Source of the DNA: Candidatus Formimonas warabiya
Lineage (GTDB): Bacteria > Bacillota > Dehalobacteriia > Dehalobacteriales > Dehalobacteriaceae
Direction of reading: 5' to 3'
Length of the DNA stretch: 64,000 nt
Assembly: GCF_002777255.1 (NCBI RefSeq)
Contig: NZ_CP017634.1
Coordinates: forward strand, 1,376,903-1,440,902
Below the pieces are notes generated by a model. The model searched no databases and had not been told where the DNA came from. It saw only the letters and a list, made by a program, of their open reading frames with translations. The position numbers and the translations under genes were made by a program. Positions within the stretch are counted from its first letter, which is position 1; each line of letters begins with the position of its first letter. Shown in pieces: positions 18,598 through 26,179 of this stretch.

Positions 18598-20454
18598 TCA
18601 AATAAGTTTTATATCGAACCTTATCCTGCATTTCTTATTATCCATGCTACATCTAACAGAAACACAGTTGATCTCTATATTTTTTAGGTAGTACAAACTT
18701 CTGTAGGACTTTTTGCTTACAATATCTCCATTATCAGCCTCTACAGTACATATCAATACGTTATTTTCAAATAACTCAAATCCTCCTCGAACTAATCTCA
18801 CTTCACACGGAGTGTGGAAATAGAACTCGCAATACTCGCCATTACCATTTATTTCATCTTCTATCGCATACCCATACCCAACTTTACTTATTGCTCTCCT
18901 ATGTGTATAGCTATTCTTGGAAACCATAGTCCCTGAAAAGCTATCCTTTGTGTACTTCACATCTCTGCACTCTGTCCAATCATAAATCATGAAAGCACCG
19001 CGCTTTTTCATCTGATCTTTATCGTCAACCTGCACCGTATTATGAGCTGCTGTTAAAGCCATCTCTTTACCAATCTCACTCGCATATGAATAGGTGCCGC
19101 TATCGCAGAAAATATTCTTTCCTTTATGCCATAAGTCAATATGCAGCTCATCCATTTGTGCCGGCCGGGTTCTATAGTCCTGCAAAACGGTCATTAGAAA
19201 ACCGTCATCGTGATGTAGTGTGTAGAATCCAGATTCATAGAAGGATGAAGGTTCTTTTTTTATACTTGCAAGATGTTCGCTATCGATATCACCATTTCCA
19301 AACCAAAGCAGTTCTTCATCATAATCCCCTTGCTCATACAACCGCCTACCTTCGATTAACGAATAAACCGTATTTAATACCGGACGGAAATCTCTATATC
19401 CACAGGCCGTGACTGGAAATATCAGTGCGCCATCATTTGGGCCATAATTTGGCATTTCACCGCTTTCGTCTTGCATCTGATACATAAAAACGGCACTTTT
19501 TTTAATACGGTCTTTCGTACCTTCCGCTATATACATGTTAGTTCTTTCGCTCAATTTAAAGATACATTCCATTATTTGAAGGGCAAATCTCTGATAATTG
19601 AACGAATACTGAATATATCCCCCATCAGGAAGGAATTGTTTTTGCACCTCTTTATCTAACAATCCATATGCTTTATTTAGCCGTTTTTTATCACAACAAC
19701 ACCATGCACCAATAATAAGTCCGCATATTTCAGAAAGAGTATGGTTGTTCTGTATGCATTTATGGGCATAGAAGAAGTTGGCCAGAACCTTTTTATAACA
19801 TACCTCTACCAGCTTACTTGTGTTTTCCTCATCTTTAACCGTGATAATACCGTAATGCTTGAAAACTGTATAGGCCATCAGCGTATTTATCATCCGAAGG
19901 GTACATTCTTGCCCACATTTATAATTGACACCATACGAATATGGATTATCTTTTAACCATTGTTCAAGCTGCTCTGCAAAAGCGTAATAATACTTTTTAT
20001 CACCAGTTATTAGATAAGCTCTAGAAAAATAGAAAAAATGTGTAAAGCGCGAAGCCTCCCAAACAACCTTAATATCTCCAAGTTCTGCATCAAAGTCCGG
20101 TATGCGAAACCACTTAGCAGAACGGTTACTTTCAACTTTCGTGAGAGGGTTGTAATGCCAGTTGATGGGATTGCCGTAGTCTAATTCGATTGATGAAAAA
20201 CCCGAGATAACACCCTCTATTGCTTTATCAGCCACTGAAACTATTTCAATCTGTTTTTCACGTGATAGGCTACACAAGAAAACTTTTATACCTGCAACAT
20301 TTAGATTGAATATATTTATCCTTTTTACATGTACTTTTTTCTCAAACAGTTGCTCGGTAGCCGGTATTGCCGTCATCATCTTCAGCTTTGCTGAATACAG
20401 TGAGCGATTAATCACCCAAGGTAATCCGTATTCTGTGAAAAGTGATTTTATCAT
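18598..20454 (-). CDS. Heparinase II/III-family protein, second copy
   Basis: A 618-aa paralogue of the protein at 11548-13470 with the same order: N-terminal helices, an alpha-toroid (VVWEASRFTHFFYFSRAYL, then QNNHTLSEICGLIIGA), and a C-terminal heparinase II/III sandwich (MDELHIDLWHKGKNIFCDSGTYSYASE). The N-H-T and DELHID positions match catalytic lyase residues. No signal peptide is visible. It lies 43 bases before the dehydrogenase gene, which would supply a uronic sugar. Whether it cleaves the polymer or acts on precursors is not shown. Confidence 0.85.
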   Translation of the reverse strand: MIKSLFTEYGLPWVINRSLYSAKLKMMTAIPATEQLFEKKVHVKRINIFNLNVAGIKVFLCSLSREKQIEIVSVADKAIEGVISGFSSIELDYGNPINWHYNPLTKVESNRSAKWFRIPDFDAELGDIKVVWEASRFTHFFYFSRAYLITGDKKYYYAFAEQLEQWLKDNPYSYGVNYKCGQECTLRMINTLMAYTVFKHYGIITVKDEENTSKLVEVCYKKVLANFFYAHKCIQNNHTLSEICGLIIGAWCCCDKKRLNKAYGLLDKEVQKQFLPDGGYIQYSFNYQRFALQIMECIFKLSERTNMYIAEGTKDRIKKSAVFMYQMQDESGEMPNYGPNDGALIFPVTACGYRDFRPVLNTVYSLIEGRRLYEQGDYDEELLWFGNGDIDSEHLASIKKEPSSFYESGFYTLHHDDGFLMTVLQDYRTRPAQMDELHIDLWHKGKNIFCDSGTYSYASEIGKEMALTAAHNTVQVDDKDQMKKRGAFMIYDWTECRDVKYTKDSFSGTMVSKNSYTHRRAISKVGYGYAIEDEINGNGEYCEFYFHTPCEVRLVRGGFELFENNVLICTVEADNGDIVSKKSYRSLYYLKNIEINCVSVRCSMDNKKCRIRFDIKLI

Positions 20455-20480
20455 CGCAATACTCCATTTTGGTTGTTTTC

Positions 20481-21737
20481 TTAAACACTTTCCAGCACAT
20501 TTATCAATTTTCCGGTTAGGACATTAAAGTCAAAATCCTTTGCGCCCCTCCTAGCATTTCGTCCCATTTCTTCATACTGCTCTTTAGGCATATTTTTAAT
20601 AAAGAGTATTGTTTCCGCTAGTTCTTCCGGTGTACCTTTCCCCAAAGAAAGCCCACATTTGTATTTTTCCAGAATGCAGTAACCCATCTTAACGGTTGAT
20701 ATAATTGGTTTGCCGGATGCCATATATTCAAACAGTTTATTGGAGCTATTCCCTCTTGCCCAGTTGTACTGGGACTGGGAGTAATTTAGAATGTTAACTG
20801 ATGATTTGCTCAGGATGTATGGGATAAATTGTTTATTGATATAGCCCTTCATCTTCACGTTGCTGAGTCCTTCATCAATAGCCCTCTGTTGTAACACCGT
20901 CTGCTGATTACCGTCACCATAAATTAAGAACTGTATGTCTGTATGCTCCTTTAAAAGTACTGCGGCGTCTAGAATATTTCCTACATTATTTACTGGCCGA
21001 ATTGCTCCTGCATATACCACATTAAATTTATCATCAGTCAAATCAGCATCATTAATAATACTGTCTTGTGTAGATTTTAGAAAAGCATCCAAATCCACAC
21101 CGTTGTTAATGTAATAACATTTTTTTAAGTCAATATTACCGCCCTGGACTGTATCCCATTTCTTCTCTTTGATATAATCGACGTCACCTTCTTTGGTAAA
21201 AATCAAAGAGTCAGCATTTTTATAAATCCAATGCTCTCCAGTAGTTAGTATCCTACCAAGCACACTGTCCTTTTTTACTTTGTTAAACGAAAATATAGCT
21301 TCAGGCCATAAATCTCGCACTTCACAGATGCAAGGAATTTTTAGCTTCTTGGCTATCTGTATGCCAGCAACCATAGTTAGAGGGTGAACACTTGAAGCAA
21401 GAATGACATCGGGTTTACCCTCCAATTTTGAGTATGCTTTTGCTACTGAAAACAAATTGAAGTAGAACAAACCCATATTCTTTATTCTATCGATTCCATT
21501 ACCTAAAGCTACAGTTGTCTTCACAAAAACAAACGGTATATTATTAATCGAATCCGTTGCATATTTTTTCTTTCCTGTATCAATATATTTATTTTTATTA
21601 TGATATGTATTCGCACCGAAGACAGTAGCTCTATAACCTTGCTTTATGAGGTTCTCTGCAAACCAGTAATGCCGCCCCCCACGGTTTATATACATATCAG
21701 TTGCATAATGATTCCATAACCAGATGTTTTTTTTCAA
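20481..21737 (-). CDS. WbuB/WcaI-like glycosyltransferase (GT4)
   Basis: A 418-aa GT4 enzyme resembling WbuB-type glycosyltransferases. It begins with a WNHYATDMYINRGGRHYWFA acceptor-side loop, has CEVRDLWPEAI in the middle, a FNVVYAGAIRPVNNVGNIL start of the C-terminal domain, and NKLFEYMASGKPIIST for donor binding. It lies between the aminotransferase and the lyase genes and probably adds the second sugar to the lipid-linked bacillosamine. Related WbuB enzymes use deoxy-amino sugars, but the donor here is not proven. Confidence 0.82.
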   Translation of the reverse strand: MKKNIWLWNHYATDMYINRGGRHYWFAENLIKQGYRATVFGANTYHNKNKYIDTGKKKYATDSINNIPFVFVKTTVALGNGIDRIKNMGLFYFNLFSVAKAYSKLEGKPDVILASSVHPLTMVAGIQIAKKLKIPCICEVRDLWPEAIFSFNKVKKDSVLGRILTTGEHWIYKNADSLIFTKEGDVDYIKEKKWDTVQGGNIDLKKCYYINNGVDLDAFLKSTQDSIINDADLTDDKFNVVYAGAIRPVNNVGNILDAAVLLKEHTDIQFLIYGDGNQQTVLQQRAIDEGLSNVKMKGYINKQFIPYILSKSSVNILNYSQSQYNWARGNSSNKLFEYMASGKPIISTVKMGYCILEKYKCGLSLGKGTPEELAETILFIKNMPKEQYEEMGRNARRGAKDFDFNVLTGKLINVLESV

Positions 21738-21832
21738 GCTAACCTCCCCTAAGCTCTATACTGCCACAACTCTATCAAAATAGTCTAGCTAGCTCTTAAC
21801 ATATATGGGTCAAAAAATTTTATCATTTATAT

Positions 21833-22960
21833 TCAAAAACAGCTTTTGAACTTTTCTATTATTACTGCTTGGTCTTCACCAGACATCGCTGTCCCTGACG
21901 GCAGACATACGCCCTTATGGAATAAGTCAGCCGACACATCTTCAGTATGAGGATAGTACTCGCACTCCTGAAACACAGGCTGAAGATGCATGGGTTTCCA
22001 CACCGGTCGGGACTCTATGTTATTTTCCTCAAACTTGGTTATGATATTATCGGGTTTTACTTTACTCTGCTGATCCAATATAACTACTGTAAGCCAGTAA
22101 TTCGGAGTGCCATATTCAGCTACGGGCATTATTTTTATTTCAGATATGTTTGAAAATGCCTTTCTGTATGTATCAAATATCTCCTTCTTACGTTGGATTC
22201 TGTCATCCAGGGCTCTAATCTGCCCACGGCCTATGGCAGCCGCTATATTGCTCATACGATAATTGTAGCCGATTTCTTTATGTTCGTAGTGTCTTGCTGG
22301 CTCACGAGCCTGTGTAGCCCAAAATTTGATTTTCTTTAGCGCATCCAAATCGTCGGATACCACCATACCACCGCCAGAGGTGGTTATGATCTTATTCCCA
22401 TTGAAGGAAAATATCCCCATTTTCCCAAATGTACCCGTCTGCTTTCCCTTATATGTCGCGCCAAGTGATTCAGCAGCATCTTCAATCACAGGTACCCCAT
22501 AATGTTCACATATGGGTAACAACTTCCCATAATCTGCACTTTGTCCATAGAGATTTACTATGATGACAGCCTTAGGCAATTTACCACGCTTTTTAAAACT
22601 GACAAACGCTGCCTCAAGTGCGGCGGGCGACATATTCCAACTTTCAGGTTCAGCATCAATAAACACAGGAATAGCCTTTTCATATACTATTGGATTGCAG
22701 GTACCAGAGAATGTAAGTGAGGAACAGAATACATAATCCCCCTGTTGGACTCCCAGGTATTTAAGTGCTAGATGGACTGCTGCCGTACCGGCTGATAGTG
22801 CCACCGCTCCTTTTGCACCCGTATAACAGGCAACCTCTTTTTCAAAAGCATCCACATGGGGTCCTAACGGTGCTATCCAGTTTGTATCGAAGGCCTCTTG
22901 GATGTACTTCATTTCTTCGCCGCTCATATGAGGAGGCGATAAATAGATCCTTTGCATCAT
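21833..22960 (-). CDS. UDP-4-amino-sugar aminotransferase (PglE/EpsN-like)
   Basis: A DegT/DnrJ-family PLP enzyme of 375 aa that would aminate UDP-4-keto-6-deoxy-GlcNAc. The internal lysine is K190 in FSFNGNK, with TSGGGMV following. The IYLSPPHMSGEEMKYI opening and the EAFDTNWIAPLGPHVDAFE block are characteristic of PglE/EpsN/LegC. Its ATG uses the final base of the TAA of the acetyltransferase gene (TAATG), so the two are coupled. With PglD-, PglC- and PglF-like genes in the window it forms a full UDP-diNAc-bacillosamine route. Confidence 0.9.
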   Translation of the reverse strand: MMQRIYLSPPHMSGEEMKYIQEAFDTNWIAPLGPHVDAFEKEVACYTGAKGAVALSAGTAAVHLALKYLGVQQGDYVFCSSLTFSGTCNPIVYEKAIPVFIDAEPESWNMSPAALEAAFVSFKKRGKLPKAVIIVNLYGQSADYGKLLPICEHYGVPVIEDAAESLGATYKGKQTGTFGKMGIFSFNGNKIITTSGGGMVVSDDLDALKKIKFWATQAREPARHYEHKEIGYNYRMSNIAAAIGRGQIRALDDRIQRKKEIFDTYRKAFSNISEIKIMPVAEYGTPNYWLTVVILDQQSKVKPDNIITKFEENNIESRPVWKPMHLQPVFQECEYYPHTEDVSADLFHKGVCLPSGTAMSGEDQAVIIEKFKSCF

Positions 22961-23598
22961 TATTGTCTTAACCTCTTTTTCGTTACAGCGGGAACACCCG
23001 CTGCAAGTACATTGTTATCTATATCTTTTATTACAGCAGCACCTGCTGCTATGATCGAATTTTCTCCAATATGAACATTGTTCGCTATACTCGAACCCAA
23101 ACAAATCCACGAATAATCACCCACAGTAACAGTACCTCCCACTCTTGCCCCCGGAGAAATATGAACTCCTTTAGATAAAAGACAATCATGATCTACGCTA
23201 GAACACGTATTAATTATGCTCCCTCTTCCCACTCTCGTCCCAGCATTGATAACAGCCCCGGCCAAAACAACTGTTCCACATTCAATTACAGAAAACTTGC
23301 TTACAAAAGAGAATGGGTGTATTAGACACGGAACATTGTAACCAAACCTATTCAGCTTATCTACAAGTTCCACCCGGAGACGGTTGTTACCTATTGCAAC
23401 AAAAGCTTCGTCATACTCACCTTTAAGTTTCTCAAAGTTGCAAAGTTTACCAATCACTGGGTAATCAATTACTATTTCCCCTACCTTTGCAGCATCATCA
23501 TCTAGAAAAGCAACCTTATGATACAAGCCTGTCTCTAATGCACAGTCTGCTACAACTTTACCATGGCCCCCGGCCCCCAAAATGAGCAGCGTTTTCAA
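22960..23598 (-). CDS. PglD/EpsM-like UDP-4-amino-sugar acetyltransferase
   Basis: A 212-aa hexapeptide acetyltransferase with the N-terminal LILGAGGHGKVVADCA nucleotide-sugar-binding loop and a left-handed beta-helix that contains the SSVDHDC catalytic-His region (about residue 135). It ends in VLAAGVPAVTKKRLRQ. It should N-acetylate UDP-4-amino-6-deoxy-GlcNAc from acetyl-CoA to give UDP-N,N'-diacetylbacillosamine. It is 15 bases downstream of the sugar transferase gene and overlaps the aminotransferase start by one base. Confidence 0.9.
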   Translation of the reverse strand: MKTLLILGAGGHGKVVADCALETGLYHKVAFLDDDAAKVGEIVIDYPVIGKLCNFEKLKGEYDEAFVAIGNNRLRVELVDKLNRFGYNVPCLIHPFSFVSKFSVIECGTVVLAGAVINAGTRVGRGSIINTCSSVDHDCLLSKGVHISPGARVGGTVTVGDYSWICLGSSIANNVHIGENSIIAAGAAVIKDIDNNVLAAGVPAVTKKRLRQ

Positions 23599-23613
23599 AT
23601 TACCACTCCCCGA

Positions 23614-24237
23614 TCAAACGCTGAGTTTATTAACATTACCTACAAATTCTTCCATGGTATCCGCTTCGGACTGATTTATTCCTTTCCTGCTTAAGACATT
23701 AGCAATTGTCATAAAAAATATTTTAACATCGAGCTTAAAAGAAACATTATCCACATACCAAACATCAAGCTTAAACTTATCCTCCCAGGAAATTGTATTT
23801 CGACCATTAACCTGAGCCCAACCGGTGATACCTGGTTTAACCTCATGTCGCCTCCTTTGTTCAGGCGTATAACAATCAAGATATTGAACCAGTAACGGGC
23901 GGGGACCAATAAAGCTCATCTTCCCACTTAGAATATTAAAAAGCTGGGGTAGTTCATCAATACTAACTTTACGTAACAGCCTGCCTACCGAAGTCATTCT
24001 CTCCATATCAGAAAGCCGTCTGCCGCCTTGTTCTGTTTCAAGCTGCATTGTGCGAAACTTATAAATTGTAAAAATTTTGCCATCCTTGCCGGGACGCTGC
24101 TGTCTAAATAAAACAGGACCTTTTGACCCAATCATAATAGCAGCGGCAGAACATGCCATAATCGGCAACAACAGCATTAACAATACCGCCGCAAAAACAT
24201 AGTCTAATATTGTTTTAATATGTAGGTATGATCTCAT
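23614..24237 (-). CDS. Initiating phosphoglycosyltransferase (PglC/EpsL-like)
   Basis: A monotopic bacterial sugar transferase of 207 aa that loads sugar-1-phosphate onto undecaprenyl phosphate at the inner membrane face. One N-terminal reentrant helix spans about residues 10-33. The KFRTM motif, the DELPQLFNILSGKMSFIGPRP catalytic core (Asp-Glu pair) and the HEVKPGITGWAQVNGRN motif follow. The short form without extra helices is PglC-like. AAAGGTG lies five bases before the ATG. It is the first gene of the polysaccharide operon behind a riboswitch-bearing leader. Confidence 0.93.
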   Translation of the reverse strand: MRSYLHIKTILDYVFAAVLLMLLLPIMACSAAAIMIGSKGPVLFRQQRPGKDGKIFTIYKFRTMQLETEQGGRRLSDMERMTSVGRLLRKVSIDELPQLFNILSGKMSFIGPRPLLVQYLDCYTPEQRRRHEVKPGITGWAQVNGRNTISWEDKFKLDVWYVDNVSFKLDVKIFFMTIANVLSRKGINQSEADTMEEFVGNVNKLSV

Positions 24238-24465
24238 GCAAACACCTTTTCATCACAATGGGTATCAAAAACCTTTTGCCATTGAATATGGATTATCTAT
24301 ATATCTTTTAGATAAATAAGGGATCCATAAAGTAAAACCATAAATAATTCTAAATCTTCTTTAACATCCTGTAAACATTTTTATACTTGCATCTTTATAA
24401 GATATTTTTATCATTTTGACATAAGTGTTTTCATGGTACCTATCTAACAATACACTCTTTTACGA

Positions 24466-24552
24466 TCATTTTGCGTTAATTAACCGTCTCAAAGTATTTG
24501 GTAAGATTTCATAAATATTCTTCATTAAATATAAAATTCCTGCTAAAGGCAT
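24466..24552 (-). CDS. Possible 28-residue leader peptide or gene fragment
   Basis: A short frame (ATG to TGA) begins just downstream of the riboswitch terminator and reads MPLAGILYLMKNIYEILPNT and so on, ending LRRLINAK. It looks more protein-like than its AT-rich surroundings, but no good ribosome site precedes it and no family is recognised. It could be a decayed gene end or a leader peptide. Confidence 0.2.
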   Translation of the reverse strand: MPLAGILYLMKNIYEILPNTLRRLINAK

Positions 24553-24582
24553 ATTTAAACACTCTAGACTACTGACTTGATG

Positions 24583-24609
24583 CAAAATAAAAGCACCTAG
24601 AAAAGGTGC
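24583..24609 (-). terminator. Intrinsic terminator overlapping the riboswitch 3' end
   Basis: On the minus strand GCACCT, a five-base loop and AGGTGC are followed by TTTTATTTT. The first arm overlaps the last bases of the c-di-GMP aptamer, so ligand binding and terminator formation can exclude one another. This is the arrangement of a transcriptional switch in front of the polysaccharide operon. Confidence 0.75.
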
Positions 24610-24687
24610 AACCTGGCAATCATTACTCTAAAAGAGTTTTAGACCCATAGCTTTGTGTCCTGCCTTTTCAAGCAGTTTACCAATTAT
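24607..24687 (-). promoter_or_regulatory. c-di-GMP-I (GEMM) riboswitch upstream of polysaccharide operon
   Basis: Read on the minus strand it shows the class I c-di-GMP aptamer landmarks in order. GGTAAAC is followed by a stem closed by a GAAA tetraloop (CTGCTT-GAAA-AGGCAG), then CAAAGCTATGGGTCTAA, a second hairpin (ACTCT-TTT-AGAGT), then ATGATTGCCAGGTTGC. The bases corresponding to ligand-contacting G20 and C92 of the Vc2 aptamer are kept as G and C, which fits c-di-GMP rather than the cGAMP variant. A TATAAT lies about 15 bases upstream at 24696-24701. The sugar transferase gene starts 370 bases downstream. Confidence 0.88.
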
Positions 24688-24910
24688 GTTCGTTTATTAT
24701 AACTTTTGCCTATTTATAAAATGGAATGATCACTGACGAATTTTATCACATTCAGGTGTTTTTAGATAGAACTTTCTCCCAAAAAACTGTTTTTTTATAG
24801 TTAATTCCTAAGATCTGTTATTTATTTCTATTTTTAAATTAAAATTCCTGCTTCAGAAAAAAGCTTGTTTCAAAACCTCTTTTTTAATCCCAAGTATACT
24901 CCTTTATTTA

Positions 24911-24940
24911 ACAAAAGAGCATCACCCGAAAGGGTGAAAA
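24911..24940 (-). terminator. Hairpin with TCACCC arms, same as at 40592
   Basis: TCACCC-TTTC-GGGTGA on the minus strand is followed by TGCTCTTTTG, a terminator-like structure. The core of about 20 bases (CATCACCCGAAAGGGTGAAAA on the plus strand in part) is repeated near 40590, where the T-run is stronger. No gene ends directly upstream here, so it may be left from a lost gene. Confidence 0.5.
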
Positions 24941-25230
24941 ATAAAATTTTGTAAGTAAGGCATAACTCCTATGAATGATTTGGCTTTACTTGCTTATTGT
25001 GCAACTACATTTCTACGGTAAAAAAATGGCTAGTTATTCTTTCTGGAACCAACACGCTCTTTCCTGCCTTAGCGAAGATAATTAATTAAAAATTTACAAT
25101 ATTTTAATAATTGTTTTACATTGTAAATAGACTGAAACCACCTTGATAAATCTAATTCCCACTTTAGCACTTCTTTTCATCAAATTTATTATCTTAATAT
25201 TACTAAAAGTTTTGTATAAAATGTAATGTA

Positions 25231-25335
25231 CTAAAGTACAGTCTTATAAAAAATTAATCCACAATTCCTGCTATATGGCATATTTACCGCCTGGCTACGG
25301 TTTTCCATAGTAACTTGCACAGTATTCTTCTCCAC
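25231..25335 (-). pseudogene. VapB/AbrB-like antitoxin fragment
   Basis: A 34-residue frame from GTG at 25335 contains VQVTMENRSQAVNMP, which matches the N-terminal swapped-hairpin signature of VapB-type antitoxins (xNRSQAVRxP). It then degenerates and stops. No PIN-domain toxin follows. It is most simply the remnant of a VapBC module. The call rests on one short motif. Confidence 0.35.
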
Positions 25336-25392
25336 TACATAAAATAACACCCCTTATTGTAATGATGTCTTTGATCAAATGTAATGTGCGAG

Positions 25393-25427
25393 CAAAAAAC
25401 AAAAACTACCGTTTCAATTAGTAGTTT
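25393..25427 (-). terminator. Intrinsic terminator
   Basis: On the minus strand AAACTAC, an 11-base loop and GTAGTTT are followed by TTGTTTTTTG. It lies 90 bases after the stop of the membrane-protein gene at 25515 and would end the kinase/membrane-protein transcript. Confidence 0.7.
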
Positions 25428-25514
25428 AATGAGCTTTATTTCGCCCTTTCGGAAACCTGCAACTTTTTAATTCTCATAGATGTGCAACACGCAGACTTAT
25501 TAGTTACCATCTCA

Positions 25515-26174
25515 TTATTTTTCAACGCCGTCCAAGGAATATGCTTTGGCAAACTGGGCGGGGTATTCCGCCGCTTTCCGGCGCATTGCGCCGTTTTGGA
25601 TCGTCTCATAGGTCATAAGACTTGTGAAGACGATATAAAACAAGAGGTAAACAAGGATGACGCCGAGGAACAGGAAATTTTCCCCGGTGAAAGCGCAAAA
25701 CATTCTATAAAAGGAATAGATATTGGGCAGCAGCAGAAACAGGTTTAAAACAGGGTCGGACACCCGGTTGGTTCTAAATTTATGGGGAGAAATAAATTCG
25801 GAAATGTACTTTGCGTTCCACATAAAATAGTTCTCCCCGGAGAGCTTGTTGATTTCACCTTCCAGATAAGCGGAATATCCCCGCAGAATGGCGACAAACC
25901 GGGAGTAGAAGGAAAAGCGGTAATGGGCCATCATGGAAAACAAGGGTATCACAAAAAATACCATTTCCGCTTCGAACAGCTTGTTCACGCACAGGATATC
26001 CGTACCCAACAAAAGAATCACCATGGGCAAAAATTTAACCGGATCATCATCAGCCTTCTTTTGATAAAATTCAATCTTAGTTTGCAATAAGGAATAAAGG
26101 TTCAACAGAGAATTGAGCGAGTGACCAGCCTCGGTGCTTGCCTCTTTCATTTCCGGATTCCCCTCCCCTATCAT
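25515..26174 (-). CDS. Uncharacterised membrane protein
   Basis: A 219-aa protein of unknown function with four hydrophobic helices, roughly residues 46-62, 68-86, 140-160 and 165-190. A soluble N-terminal segment and a charged loop (residues 95-135) separate the two helix pairs. No catalytic motif was recognised. It starts five bases after the stop of the giant kinase/LuxR protein, so the two are surely co-transcribed. It may be a membrane sensor or partner of that regulator. Confidence 0.7.
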   Translation of the reverse strand: MIGEGNPEMKEASTEAGHSLNSLLNLYSLLQTKIEFYQKKADDDPVKFLPMVILLLGTDILCVNKLFEAEMVFFVIPLFSMMAHYRFSFYSRFVAILRGYSAYLEGEINKLSGENYFMWNAKYISEFISPHKFRTNRVSDPVLNLFLLLPNIYSFYRMFCAFTGENFLFLGVILVYLLFYIVFTSLMTYETIQNGAMRRKAAEYPAQFAKAYSLDGVEK

Positions 26175-26179
26175 TTGCT

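Larger units (their letters stand above)
24238..25514. other. 1.3-kb stretch without a clear gene, regulatory-rich
   Basis: Apart from the c-di-GMP riboswitch and terminator near 24.6 kb, two further hairpins and two tiny frames listed separately, no gene is supported here. Composition is AT-rich like the polysaccharide locus to the left and unlike the GC-rich kinase gene to the right. It looks like a junction with decayed sequence. Confidence 0.6.

Noticed and set aside
24607-24687. cGAMP-specific GEMM-Ib variant
   Set aside because: The base aligned with ligand-contacting position 20 is G, not the A of cGAMP-type aptamers.
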